Numbered from the stretch's first letter, positions 45,511 to 56,040 are shown. The stretch: 64,000 bases of DNA from Robiginitomaculum sp. (GCA_002733905.1 NVXK01000016.1:17647-81646); one strand, 5' to 3'. A program made the numbers and translations. The notes: a model not told the origin generated them from the letters alone.

Positions 45511-46425
45511 ATGTATAAATATGGACTTTTAATAAGCGCCACAATCTTTATTGCAATGACAGGCTGTAACGAAAAGCAACCTGTCATAACTGATGGAATG
45601 CCGCAAACAGAAGCTGAGACTCACGAGCAATATATTGCCGTAGATGGTCTTCGTATTCGCTATAAAATTGAGGGAGAGAATGGTAAACCCGTTCTCGTTT
45701 TAGTGCATGGCTTTACCTCTTCGCTAGAAGGTTGGGATGGTCTAACAGCCGCGTTAAAAGACGATTATCAGATTGTTCGCTTTGATCTAGCTGGTCACGG
45801 CCTTACAGGTCCTGACAAACAAAAAAGATATGGACATACCGCACGCGTAAAAACCGTTCGAAACCTTATTGATAAATTAGGCTATGAAAAGCCAAATCTT
45901 ATTGGTAGCTCTATGGGCGGGAATATCGCATGGCGATATGCATCAACTTACCCAAATGACGTCAATAAGCTTGTTCTCATTGATGCCAGTGGCTTTCCAT
46001 TAAACGAGTTGAAAGATACCCCACTCGAACTTCCTCCTATGCTTAAAAATTATTTTTTAAAGCCAACAAAGTTTGCGGTAAATTATGGCTTGAAAAACCA
46101 ATATTATGACACCAAAAACATTCCAGCAGGGCGCGCCGATAAAATTCTCGAAATGATGAAATATCCCGGGAATGGTCAGGCATATGTTGACATGTTTAAA
46201 ATCTTCACATTGCCAGACCCATCCAATGATTTGGCGAAAATTACAGCGCCAACCTTGATAATATGGGGTTCTGATGATGCCGTTATATCTTCAACACACG
46301 CTGAGTTGTTTAAAGCAGCATTGCCAAATGCCGAAATCAACATAATTGCTGATACGGGGCATGTCCCCCATGAAGAAAACCCAACAAAAACAGCGAAAGT
46401 CATTGCAAGTTTTTTAACTAAATAA
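45511..46425 (+). CDS. Alpha/beta hydrolase, lipoprotein
   Basis: Lipobox 'IAMTGC'; 'LVHGFTSSLEGWDGL…LIGSSMGGNIAWRYA'. Confidence 0.88.
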   Translation: MYKYGLLISATIFIAMTGCNEKQPVITDGMPQTEAETHEQYIAVDGLRIRYKIEGENGKPVLVLVHGFTSSLEGWDGLTAALKDDYQIVRFDLAGHGLTGPDKQKRYGHTARVKTVRNLIDKLGYEKPNLIGSSMGGNIAWRYASTYPNDVNKLVLIDASGFPLNELKDTPLELPPMLKNYFLKPTKFAVNYGLKNQYYDTKNIPAGRADKILEMMKYPGNGQAYVDMFKIFTLPDPSNDLAKITAPTLIIWGSDDAVISSTHAELFKAALPNAEINIIADTGHVPHEENPTKTAKVIASFLTK

Positions 46426-46436
46426 TAGGTTCTTAT

Positions 46437-47774
46437 ATGACCTCATCTTCTCCGCATATCGTCCCCGCCCATTCCAAAAGCTACCGCACATTGGTTATGT
46501 CCATGTTGGTGCTCGTCTATGCTTTTAACTTTTTAGATCGTCAGATCATAGGTATATTGGCAGAACCCATTAAAGCAGAATTTGATTTGTCAGATAAACA
46601 AATGGGGCTTTTGTTAGGGCCATCATTTGCCATATTATACGCAGTCTTAGGGGTGCCGATTGCATGGCTTGCTGACCGCAGAAGTAGGGCGTGGATCATG
46701 ACCATAGCACTCACGATATGGAGCGGCATGACGGCCTTGTGCGGAGTTGCAGGTAGTTTCACACAATTATTTGTTACACGCATTGGCGTGGGCATAGGCG
46801 AAGCGGGTGGTGTTGCACCTGCATATTCCCTTATTTCAGACTTCACCCCCGTCAAACAAAGAGGGCGGGCGCTCTCAATGTATTCTTTTGGCATTCCCAT
46901 TGGTAGTGCAATTGGTATTGTTTTCGGCGGTGTGATTAGCACTATTTTGGATTGGCGCTGGGCGTTTATAATTGTTGGCCTTTTGGGTATTGCGATTGCC
47001 CCAATTTTTCGCTTCATAGTGCGTGAACCCAAGCGCGGATATTATGATCCGCCTACGGCCAAAGTCGAACCTGCCAGTATGAAAGAAGTTACACAGACTA
47101 TATTCAAAAAACCAAGTTTTTGGTTCATGTCATTTGGTGCGGCTTCCTCTTCTATGATGGGGTATGGATTATTTGGGTGGATGGCCTCTTATCTTGTGCG
47201 AAGCTTTGGCAATGATTTGCCTGAGTTTTTTAGTTGGCTGCCGAGTTGGATGCTTCCAGAAAACCCGACACCAGTTTTATATGCTGCTTATTTTTACGGA
47301 ACAATTATTTTATTCGCGGGCATAATAGGCATGTGGCTTGGTGGTTCGTTATCAGACAAATTCGGTAGCAAAGACAAACGCGCTTATGTACTTGTGCCTA
47401 CGATTGCTTTTGCCATAATTATTCCGTTTTATATACTTGGGCTTATGTCTAATAATTTGACCGTTATATTCTTTGCCTTGATGATACCAACAGGACTTGG
47501 GCTCGTTTGGCTTGGCCCGGTTCTCGCGGCCATACAAGGCATCGCACCGCCGAATATGCGCGCCAGTGCGGCAGCTCTTTTTCTGCTCATCAATAATTTA
47601 ATAGGCATAGCTCTTGGCCCATTTTTAATTGGTGTTATTTCCGATTCCCTAAGCTCTAAATATGGCAACGAATCTCTTAGATATTCCATACTTGCAGGCA
47701 CCATTTTTTATGTTATTGCCGCGATACTTCTCTACATGGCAAGTCGTCATATCGAACGTGATTGGGAAAAATAG
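46437..47774 (+). CDS. MFS transporter
   Basis: 'YAFNFLDRQIIGILAEPIKAEFDLSDKQMGLL'; 12 TM pattern. Confidence 0.92.
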   Translation: MTSSSPHIVPAHSKSYRTLVMSMLVLVYAFNFLDRQIIGILAEPIKAEFDLSDKQMGLLLGPSFAILYAVLGVPIAWLADRRSRAWIMTIALTIWSGMTALCGVAGSFTQLFVTRIGVGIGEAGGVAPAYSLISDFTPVKQRGRALSMYSFGIPIGSAIGIVFGGVISTILDWRWAFIIVGLLGIAIAPIFRFIVREPKRGYYDPPTAKVEPASMKEVTQTIFKKPSFWFMSFGAASSSMMGYGLFGWMASYLVRSFGNDLPEFFSWLPSWMLPENPTPVLYAAYFYGTIILFAGIIGMWLGGSLSDKFGSKDKRAYVLVPTIAFAIIIPFYILGLMSNNLTVIFFALMIPTGLGLVWLGPVLAAIQGIAPPNMRASAAALFLLINNLIGIALGPFLIGVISDSLSSKYGNESLRYSILAGTIFYVIAAILLYMASRHIERDWEK

Positions 47775-48327
47775 TTTGTATTAGTCAGACATGGCTCGCC
47801 CATAAATGTGGAAACGTTATTAAGTAAAAATTGCTTTCCACATCTTTTGTATGGCTCATTTTACTATAAAATAGGAATGCACGGCAGGCATAAGACCGTT
47901 CATATATTCCAAACTCTCCATCACAATCTTGAATGCAAAATTACCTAGACACCACACATTGTGTGGAGAAAACATGCCTGCAATAATACTATTATCTGCA
48001 ATGGTATATGTGATTATACTGCCCTAAGACATTGATCTACATCTTAAAAGGTACTTGCCGACAATGTTTTGCCTCATGGTCATCATGTGTCGATTCACAC
48101 CGATATTACGGGCTTTTCAACCAAGTATAAATAGTACTTTGTTTAGCCATATCACAATAATTCAAGCGATTTTCACTAAAATGTGACTGAGGAGTTACTT
48201 GAGTTAAAAAAAATTCATCATTAGGTAGAAAATCTGAATTCATAGAAATTTGTCTATGAAGAAATAATTTTAACCCCACCGAAGTGTTGGGAAATACTAC
48301 AAAAATATTTCAAAATCGGAGATTTTA

Positions 48328-51273
48328 ATGAGAAAAATTTATAAAAATAGATTGCTATTAACGACTTTATTGTCAGGAGCTGTAATGGCATCCATGACTG
48401 TGACAGCCTTTGCACAAGAGGTTCAAGATGAAGTTATCGTTACAGGTTCACGTCTTAACGTAAACCCGAACTTGGCTGGTGCAAACCCAGTTTTAACCGT
48501 TACTGAAGATGATATCAGTAGACAAGGTACAGTCAATATTGAGAGCTTGACCAACAACTTGCCACAAGTTTTCGCGGGTCAAGCCAGTGAAATTTCCAAC
48601 GGCGCTTCAGGTACAGCGACACTTAATCTTCGTGGACTCGGTTCTACACGTACATTAACAATGATTGATGGTCGCCGCCTTCCTTATGGTTCATCAACTT
48701 TCTCACCTTCAAACCTTGACCTTATTCCAACAAATTTGATTGAACGCGTTGAAGTTCTCACTGGAGGTAGCTCGGCTGTTTATGGCTCTGACGCTGTAGG
48801 CGGCGTTGCAAACTTCATCCTTAAGAAGAATTTTCAAGGTGCCGAACTTGACGTACAATACGGTTTTGCTCAAAATGGCAATGGCGTCGAAGAGTATGAC
48901 GCTGTTACGCGTGCTGCCGGTCAACCTGTTCCTGGCAGTAGTACAGACGGTGAAGAATTTAATATCTCTTTGACACTCGGTGCAAATACAGAAGATGGTC
49001 GTGGTAATGTTACTATGTTTGCCTCTTATCAAGACCGCAAAGCAATTACCCAAGATAATCGTTCCATTTCAGCATGTGCACTTGGTGCTGATGCTGATGG
49101 TGTTAACGGTCTTGCTTGTATTGGTTCAGGTAATTTTCGTTTATTTGGCGGTGATGGTGGGAATTTCTTTCAACAAGAAGATGGTACGATTGTACCTTTT
49201 GTTGGCGGAGGGGCTCAGACATTTAACTTTGGGCCATTCAATTTTTTCCAACGTCCAGCCGAACGCTTGCAAATTTACGCGCAAGGTCAGTACGAGATTT
49301 TTAACGATCACGAAGTTTTTGCCAGCGTTTCATTTACGAACAATGTTTCGGATGCTCAAGTTGCACCAACCGCTTCATTCGGTAGTCATTCAATCAATTG
49401 CGACAATCCATTTATTCAAAATACGCCAGGTGTATTACTAACAGACGTTTACGGGTGTTCAGCTGCTGATATTGCCGCTGGTACTGTTAAAGAGAGCGTC
49501 TCATTGTCTCACCGTAACGTTGAGGGTGGGGCGCGTAATTCGCGTTTGGAAAACTCTGCTTATCGCTTAGTTGGTGGTTTACGTGGCACGGTTTTTGAAA
49601 ATTGGGGCTATGAAGTTTTCGGTCAATTTTCTCGGACAACAGATCAGTCAATTTCAACCAATGATTTTATAATTGCGAACTTACAGGATGCTTTATTTGC
49701 CGTTGATGATGGGAATGGCAATGTCGTCTGTCGTAGTGGAAATGCAGGATGCGTTCCTTATAATATTTTCCAACGTGGTCCAAATGGTGAAAGCTTAGTG
49801 AGTTCTGATTCCACCGACTTTATTCAAGGTATTGGCATTACGAATGGCCAAACGGAACAAATTGTTATCGGTGGTAATACACAGACCGATCTTGGTGAAT
49901 ACGGTATGAAATCTCCTTACTCTGATTTTGGCATTGGGCTTCTCGTCGGTTTTGAATACCGCGAAGACAGTTTAGAATCTGTCCCTGATCAAATCAGTCA
50001 AGTTCCTGGTGGTGGTTTCACGGGTGTTGGTGGCGCAACCCTCCCTGTTCAAGGGAAAGTGAAAGTCACTGAATTTTATGGTGAGCTTCAAATACCTCTT
50101 ATTACGGGTATGCCAATGATTGATGAATTAGTGTTTAACGGTCAATACCGTAATTCTAGCTATGACACTGATGGTAATGGCAGTCAAAATAGCTTTAACA
50201 CAGATGCATATGGTTTGCAGTTGACTTGGGCTCCAAATCAGGATGTCAAGTTCCGTGGCCAATATCAGCGCTCCGTTCGCGCACCAAATGTAATTGAGCT
50301 ATTTACGGGACAAAATACTAACTTGCCAAACCTAAATGCTCTTTCTACTGGGGCATTTGACCCATGTGCAACGAGTGCACCGACAGCTTCGCTTGCTGCA
50401 TGCCAAAATACAGGCGTGACGGCAGCACAATATGGAAGCATTCTCGACGTACTCGCAGGGCAAACCCAGAGCATTACAGGTGGTAATCCAAACCTAGATC
50501 CTGAGTTCTCGGATACTTACACAATTGGTGCTATCTTCACGCCATCATTTATTAGCGGTTTAACGGCGTCAATTGACTATTTTGATATTACTGTCACTGA
50601 CTTTATCCAACCAGGTATTGGAGCGCAGACAATCCTTGATCAATGTATATCAACGGGTGATGCTGCGTTTTGCGATCTTATCACACGAGACGGTCGTGGA
50701 ACTCTAAACTCTGGTAATGCTGGTGTTGGCTTCGAGGCAACCAATGTTAATATTGCTGAATTACAAACGTCTGGCATTGACCTTCAACTTGGATATGGGT
50801 TTGACATCAATAATTGGGGTAGTGTAGATTTACAATACGCTGCAACAATCTTGACTAAGTTTGACTTTACACCATTTCCCAGTGGAACAGTTATTGAGTG
50901 TGCGGGTCTATTTGGCAATCAGTGTCAAGAGCCTGTTAACCCGTCATATCGTCATAATATGATTGGGACTTGGAATACGCCTATAGACGGTCTTCAAACA
51001 ACTGTGACATGGCGCTATTTTGATGGTGTTGACAATATTGCTGAGAGTCCAGCGCCCGTTGATACAAGATTAAATACGAGAAATTATTTTGATCTTTCTA
51101 GTCGTTATGAAGTTTTTGAAGGCGTCATTCTTCGAGGCGGTGTATCGAACATATTCAATGCTCAAGCGCCCGTTTCTATATCTGCAGGTGCACCATTAGG
51201 TAATGGGAACACCTATCCATCGACTTATGATACAGGTCGTTTTATCTTTATGGGCTTGAAAATAAAACTCTAA
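48328..51273 (+). CDS. TonB-dependent receptor
   Basis: 'DEVIVTGSRLN…VEVLTGGSSAVYGSDAVGGVANFIL'; 981 aa, C-terminal 'FIFMGLKIKL'. Confidence 0.95.
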   Translation: MRKIYKNRLLLTTLLSGAVMASMTVTAFAQEVQDEVIVTGSRLNVNPNLAGANPVLTVTEDDISRQGTVNIESLTNNLPQVFAGQASEISNGASGTATLNLRGLGSTRTLTMIDGRRLPYGSSTFSPSNLDLIPTNLIERVEVLTGGSSAVYGSDAVGGVANFILKKNFQGAELDVQYGFAQNGNGVEEYDAVTRAAGQPVPGSSTDGEEFNISLTLGANTEDGRGNVTMFASYQDRKAITQDNRSISACALGADADGVNGLACIGSGNFRLFGGDGGNFFQQEDGTIVPFVGGGAQTFNFGPFNFFQRPAERLQIYAQGQYEIFNDHEVFASVSFTNNVSDAQVAPTASFGSHSINCDNPFIQNTPGVLLTDVYGCSAADIAAGTVKESVSLSHRNVEGGARNSRLENSAYRLVGGLRGTVFENWGYEVFGQFSRTTDQSISTNDFIIANLQDALFAVDDGNGNVVCRSGNAGCVPYNIFQRGPNGESLVSSDSTDFIQGIGITNGQTEQIVIGGNTQTDLGEYGMKSPYSDFGIGLLVGFEYREDSLESVPDQISQVPGGGFTGVGGATLPVQGKVKVTEFYGELQIPLITGMPMIDELVFNGQYRNSSYDTDGNGSQNSFNTDAYGLQLTWAPNQDVKFRGQYQRSVRAPNVIELFTGQNTNLPNLNALSTGAFDPCATSAPTASLAACQNTGVTAAQYGSILDVLAGQTQSITGGNPNLDPEFSDTYTIGAIFTPSFISGLTASIDYFDITVTDFIQPGIGAQTILDQCISTGDAAFCDLITRDGRGTLNSGNAGVGFEATNVNIAELQTSGIDLQLGYGFDINNWGSVDLQYAATILTKFDFTPFPSGTVIECAGLFGNQCQEPVNPSYRHNMIGTWNTPIDGLQTTVTWRYFDGVDNIAESPAPVDTRLNTRNYFDLSSRYEVFEGVILRGGVSNIFNAQAPVSISAGAPLGNGNTYPSTYDTGRFIFMGLKIKL

Positions 51274-51298
51274 CGTAACAATTACACAACGAAGAAAG

Positions 51299-51326
51299 TG
51301 GCGACCTTCGGGCCGTCATTTTTTTT
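51299..51326 (+). terminator. Rho-independent terminator
   Basis: TGGCGACC-ttcg-GGCCGTCA followed by T8. Confidence 0.7.
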
Positions 51327-51508
51327 AAAAAAACTTCAGCATTCTCGATTTGAATATGGCTTTAAGCACCTCATTTAAGAACTCTACTTAGTCTTTCGAT
51401 AAGAAAGGCAGAGTTCGGATGATATAATAAGGATCATTGAGGTTTCCCAGAAGAGCAGGGGGGCCCTGTATATAAATATATCTACGTTGGTATGAAATGT
51501 TTGTGTTA

Positions 51509-51913
51509 TTAAGATTGCTGCGGTTCTTTTAAAAATCGTTCGAGTACAAAAAGACACAGAAGGCCAATGAGTATTTCAAATACACAAACTTGCATGAGCT
51601 CCTTATCGGGCAACCCGTCTACAGCCATGCTATATAGTCTCGACATACCGTAAGATAAAAACAAAATAGTCGATATCAGCAGAGCGGTGAGTGTGAGGCG
51701 ATACACAAAGGCTCCTGATAAAATTAAAATACTAAGCGCTAATATTGCACCGCCCGGTGCTCTTGTCTCATTAAGTAGGCTTGCGCTGCTATCCAGAGTA
51801 ATACCGCTCGTTGCGTGCAAAAAGTCAGGGGCAAATAGGGTGGCAATGCCAACAAGCATGCTCACCAAACCCGAAGTAATGAGTACTATTTTCTGTGGGG
51901 TTGTAATTTTCAT
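51509..51913 (-). CDS. DUF4345 family membrane protein
   Basis: 'MKITTPQKIVLITSGLVSMLVGIATLFAPDFL…NETRAPGGAILALSI'; start set at inner Met. Confidence 0.75.
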   Translation of the reverse strand: MKITTPQKIVLITSGLVSMLVGIATLFAPDFLHATSGITLDSSASLLNETRAPGGAILALSILILSGAFVYRLTLTALLISTILFLSYGMSRLYSMAVDGLPDKELMQVCVFEILIGLLCLFVLERFLKEPQQS

Positions 51914-52001
51914 GGTTTTACTTTCACGTCTGTTTCGTACAAGTACAATACTTGACACAGTGTCAAGTTGACAATCGATTCAGTATGCGATAGTTTACAC
52001 C

Positions 52002-52586
52002 ATGTCAAGTGCAAGCCTCAAAACCCGAAAACGTATTTTGCAAGCCACTATCCATTTGCTCGAAGCAAGCGATGGCCGGGTGGTACGCATGACGGATATA
52101 GCTAAAAAGGCGAGTATAACGAGACAAGCGTTATATTTACATTTCAAAACCAGGGCAGAGCTTTTGATACAGACAACATACTATCTTGATGAAATCTACG
52201 GAAGTGAAGCGCGTCTCATGCAAAGCAGGGCAGCAAAGACTGGAGCTAAGCGTCTTGATGCTTATGTTGAAGCATGGGGGAATTATATACCTGAAATATA
52301 TGGCGTTGCCAAAGCATTGATCGCTATGAGTGATACAGATGAAGCGGCTGTTAAAGCATGGAAAAAACGGATGCAAGATATGCACGAGGGCTGTGCTGCC
52401 GCCATCAATATGCTAGACCACGAGCGGCGCCTATCACCTAATTTCACCCCTGAGCAAGCCACTGATTTTTTGTGGTGCCTATTGTCTGTACAAAATTGGG
52501 AACACCTCACAATCGAATGCGGTTGGTCACAATCCCAGTATATTGAAAAGTATAAAACTTTAGCCCAAGCCGCTTTTATCAACTAA
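52002..52586 (+). CDS. TetR/AcrR family transcriptional regulator
   Basis: 'RILQATIHLLEASDGRVVRMTDIAKKASITRQALYLHFKTRAELL'. Confidence 0.88.
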   Translation: MSSASLKTRKRILQATIHLLEASDGRVVRMTDIAKKASITRQALYLHFKTRAELLIQTTYYLDEIYGSEARLMQSRAAKTGAKRLDAYVEAWGNYIPEIYGVAKALIAMSDTDEAAVKAWKKRMQDMHEGCAAAINMLDHERRLSPNFTPEQATDFLWCLLSVQNWEHLTIECGWSQSQYIEKYKTLAQAAFIN

Positions 52587-52815
52587 TTTTGGAGGCTTTG
52601 GATTAAGGAGTCTGAAGTGGCCTTGAAGAGTTCCTCAGGCATGTAAAAGAGAAATTAAAAGCATCGAACCTCACCAAGTTTAAGTAACTTTGGCTGTAGC
52701 CAATGCTGTTTAGATTAGCTTTATCGACAAAAGGGAGCATTGGTCATTGATCTCGTTAACTTTGACGCGTCACATGAATTCTGACAACAATACTGTCGGT
52801 AGTCTCAATCGATGC

Positions 52816-52875
52816 GACTCATTAGACATTCTGGAAGCCACCATTGATGAGGCAGGGGGCCTCACTAATGGTGAA
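52816..52875. repeat. Hairpin repeat, copy A (60 bp)
   Basis: Contains 15-bp stem/5-nt loop CACCATTGATGAGGC-agggg-GCCTCACTAATGGTG; 52/60 identical by hand count to copy B. Confidence 0.75.
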
Positions 52876-53020
52876 TACTGGCATCTATATTTCTAGGGGT
52901 ACATCAGTATACTAACATATAAATTGCATATTAACACTGATGATGTTGGTATGCTAAAATGACGTTAGAATTAAACAAACACCCTGTACTTAATAGGTTG
53001 TTCGTTGAGTTATTAGAAGA

Positions 53021-54283
53021 CTATTTTTGGATATCAAATACATATACCGAACCTGATTCATTGCCATTGTCGTCGTCGCGACTTGCGCTAACAATTCCAG
53101 TTTCGTCCGAGAGTGCCACGCTCCATCCGAAGACATCACCCGTTGCGCCATCAGCGGCAGTTAGCTTAGCCTTATAGACCCAGACCTTGTCCTTGCGCTT
53201 AAACAAATATGCTGATCCCGAATTTTCGCCCTTGTCGTCTCGAAACATGGCGCCCACTAACGCCGTATCGCCCATAAGAGCAACACTACGACCAAATCTG
53301 TCGTCTGCAACGCCGTCAGGAGCCGTCAGTTTCTCCTGCTGAGCCCAACTTGTCCCAGACCTAACAAATACATAGGCTGACCCTGCGTCAACACCCATTA
53401 TATCGTCGTCATCTCTTCGGGCTGAGATCAAAGCGGTATCGCCGGAAAGAGCGACCCTTACGCCGAAAATGTCAGTCTCACTACCGTCTGCAGCGGTTAG
53501 CTTGGCTTGTTGACTCCAGTTATCACCAGACCGCGTGTAAACATAAACCGCGCCTGCATTGGGGGCAATCTCATCATGAAGATCTGCGCCCACTAAGATG
53601 GTGTCATCGGATAATGCTACGCTGATACCGAATAGATCACCGGCGGCACCATCGTTTGCCGTAAGCTTGGCTTGTTGGTGCCAACTCGTCCCAATGCGGG
53701 TGAACACATAAACCGAGCCTGTGTTCTCGCCGTTGTCATCATCACGTGGCGCTCCGATTATAACCGTATTACCAGACAGAGCGAGGCTCTGACCAAAGGC
53801 GTCATCTTTTGCTCCGTCAGCCGCGGTAATCTTTGTCTGATGATTCCAGATATTTTCGGAACGAATATATACATGGGCGGAACCAGAGTTCTCGCCTTTA
53901 TCGTCATCACGCATAGCACCTATGACTATCGTGTTGCCAGAAAGTACAACATTACCGCCAAAAGTATCGTTCGGCGCGCCGTCTATGGCAGTAAGCTTGG
54001 CCTGTTGGCGCCAAATTTTTCCAGAGCGAATGAAAACATATGCAGACCCTGCGTCAACACCCAATATCTGGTCGTCATCTTTAAAGGAGCCAATAACTGC
54101 AGTGTCGTCTGAGAGCGCTACACTATAGCCAAAAAAATCCTCGGAGGCACCGTCATTAGCGGTCAGCTTCTGCTGCGAGTACGGCGTAGCCGCACAGGCT
54201 GTCAAAGCCATAACGATAAAGGGAAGTACAACGATTAAACTAAAGCGACTTTGCTTCGAATACTGATTGAAAATAGTTGTCAT
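53021..54283 (-). CDS. FG-GAP repeat (integrin-alpha-type beta-propeller) lipoprotein
   Basis: About seven ~57-aa repeats 'KLTAxDGAxxDxFGxSVALSxDTxxVGAxxDD…GSAYVFxRSGxxWxQQ'; lipobox ALTAC. Confidence 0.85.
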   Translation of the reverse strand: MTTIFNQYSKQSRFSLIVVLPFIVMALTACAATPYSQQKLTANDGASEDFFGYSVALSDDTAVIGSFKDDDQILGVDAGSAYVFIRSGKIWRQQAKLTAIDGAPNDTFGGNVVLSGNTIVIGAMRDDDKGENSGSAHVYIRSENIWNHQTKITAADGAKDDAFGQSLALSGNTVIIGAPRDDDNGENTGSVYVFTRIGTSWHQQAKLTANDGAAGDLFGISVALSDDTILVGADLHDEIAPNAGAVYVYTRSGDNWSQQAKLTAADGSETDIFGVRVALSGDTALISARRDDDDIMGVDAGSAYVFVRSGTSWAQQEKLTAPDGVADDRFGRSVALMGDTALVGAMFRDDKGENSGSAYLFKRKDKVWVYKAKLTAADGATGDVFGWSVALSDETGIVSASRDDDNGNESGSVYVFDIQK

Positions 54284-54640
54284 GTTTTTTCCTGCCCGAG
54301 AGAATGAAGCTTACTTGGGATTGTGAATTTCCCTATAAAACGCACACCGTATAGTCTCGAACCTGTTCAGGGCAAATACAAAACGACACCTTTCGTAATT
54401 GTAATGTGGTCAAATCAGCTACATGCATTAACGTCTGCAATGAGGTTTTAGGATCTGAAATCTCAAAGAAAGCCCGAGCCAAATTGTAAGCTCTATAAGT
54501 TACTCAAGTGGTGTAGGAGAGGTAGAGTCTAGGGAACATTGACGTTGAGTCTTATGAATTGTGATGTCGGTAATCTCAATTGATGCGACTCAAACTCTAA
54601 GTATAACGTCAATCTAATTTTTAATGTTCTCAATTGATGA

Positions 54641-54700
54641 GACTCATTAGATATTCTGGGAGCCACCATTAATGAGACAAGAAGTCTCACTAATGGTGAA
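54641..54700. repeat. Hairpin repeat, copy B (60 bp)
   Basis: CACCATTAATGAGAC-aagaa-GTCTCACTAATGGTG, same orientation as copy A, other side of the FG-GAP gene. Confidence 0.75.
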
Positions 54701-54771
54701 CACCGACAGGAACGGCCGCTTTATTAGCCAACAACATGTTGATGTTAAAACAGCAAATCTATTAGTAGCGC

Positions 54772-56040
54772 TTAAATTTTGAAGTCATTTTGAAGTCTGC
54801 CCCAATGAGCTCTGAGCTTTTCGTTGTGTTTTGCATCCATGGGCAAGGTCTTCAATGCTTCTGGCCATAAAGAGCGGGCTTTATCCATTGTATCGTCAAT
54901 ATGGGGCTTGATAGCTCGCCAGGGAATACCAGAATTGTTAGCCCATGCCTGAAAATGTTTTTCTGTCACTGAATACCATTCTTTTGTTTTACCAAGATTT
55001 AAAGCATATTTTGTTTCATCGTCGAAATAAACATTGGTAGTGACAATATCATAGGCAGGGGAGAGCCTTGGTGTAATTTGGTCTGGATAGTATAGACTCC
55101 AGTTTTTCAAATGGGCATCACCATTTGCCAGTAAGATATTTACAAGTAGGCGCCTGGCAAATTGCTGCGCGTCTGCTAGACCGTCACCCGAAAATTCATA
55201 AAGTACTCTACCGATTTGCTCATAATTTGCAGAATCATATTTGTTACGCGGGTCTTTCACTAAGACCTGCGCAAAGTCTTCCATGTGAATTCTTGTATTC
55301 CCGTCACGATCAAACCGTTTAATGGCAAATGCCAGTTCTTCATCGGGAAGGTTTATTGACGGCAAATTGTCCAATCGTGTGCGCTCTATCAGTTTAATCT
55401 CCGGAATATCTACACCTGCAAGTTCTGCCAATGTCATAGCTGTGAACTCATTGAGAGGGACGTGTTTATGTTGGGTGGATGGAGTTTTGATGATCCAATC
55501 ACCAAGTTCACCGTTTTCGCTAAAGTTATATCGGCTACCCATTGCCTTCATAGAAAACTTCATTTGAACACCGGCCAATGAAAACTTGGGTGTTTGGTCC
55601 ATTTCTCCAAATTTTATGGCTTGGGCTGGCCCATGTGTATTCATGATGCTCGTTGGGACATCTTGTGGATCCATTGGGGTCGCCACTAAAGCTCCGGGGA
55701 GATCTCGACCAAGATGTGAAAACATCCTAAACTCGTTATCAATATGAATTTTTAATTCCTGAGAAAGCAAGTCTCGCGGGCTACCTTCGGGAAGAAGGTT
55801 TGATAAAACTGGATGTAGTTTTTGTTTTTTTGCCCATGTTTGTGACATGAGCTCTTCCGACTTGGGAAAGTTTGGATGTGTGACAAGGCTGAAGGTTGGC
55901 CGCCCAGGATTATTTTTATATTCTGGCGCAAAACTCAAAACATTGCGCCCGCTTTGAAAGCCGGCTAAATACCCGACGAGCTGGCCATGTAAGGTAAGCT
56001 TGAGAACGCTCACTTTATCTATTTGGTCATTTGAGCTCAT
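54772..56040 (-). CDS. hipA: HipA-like serine/threonine kinase toxin
   Basis: 'LPEGSPRDLL', 'FSLAGVQMKFSM', 'LLANGDAHLKNWSLYYP', 'LSPAYDIVTT' HipA motifs; 4-bp overlap with hipB. Confidence 0.9.
   Translation of the reverse strand: MSSNDQIDKVSVLKLTLHGQLVGYLAGFQSGRNVLSFAPEYKNNPGRPTFSLVTHPNFPKSEELMSQTWAKKQKLHPVLSNLLPEGSPRDLLSQELKIHIDNEFRMFSHLGRDLPGALVATPMDPQDVPTSIMNTHGPAQAIKFGEMDQTPKFSLAGVQMKFSMKAMGSRYNFSENGELGDWIIKTPSTQHKHVPLNEFTAMTLAELAGVDIPEIKLIERTRLDNLPSINLPDEELAFAIKRFDRDGNTRIHMEDFAQVLVKDPRNKYDSANYEQIGRVLYEFSGDGLADAQQFARRLLVNILLANGDAHLKNWSLYYPDQITPRLSPAYDIVTTNVYFDDETKYALNLGKTKEWYSVTEKHFQAWANNSGIPWRAIKPHIDDTMDKARSLWPEALKTLPMDAKHNEKLRAHWGRLQNDFKI

Noticed and set aside
46541-47032. Antisense ORF (163 aa) within the MFS gene
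   Set aside because: Shadow of a hydrophobic transporter gene; no supporting features.
53672-54112. Antisense ORF (146 aa) in the FG-GAP gene
   Set aside because: Arises from the repeated blades on the opposite strand; no independent evidence.
52816-54700. Integron attC sites around the FG-GAP gene
   Set aside because: No recognisable R/L core boxes (GTTRRRY) and no integrase; treated as a REP-like hairpin repeat instead.
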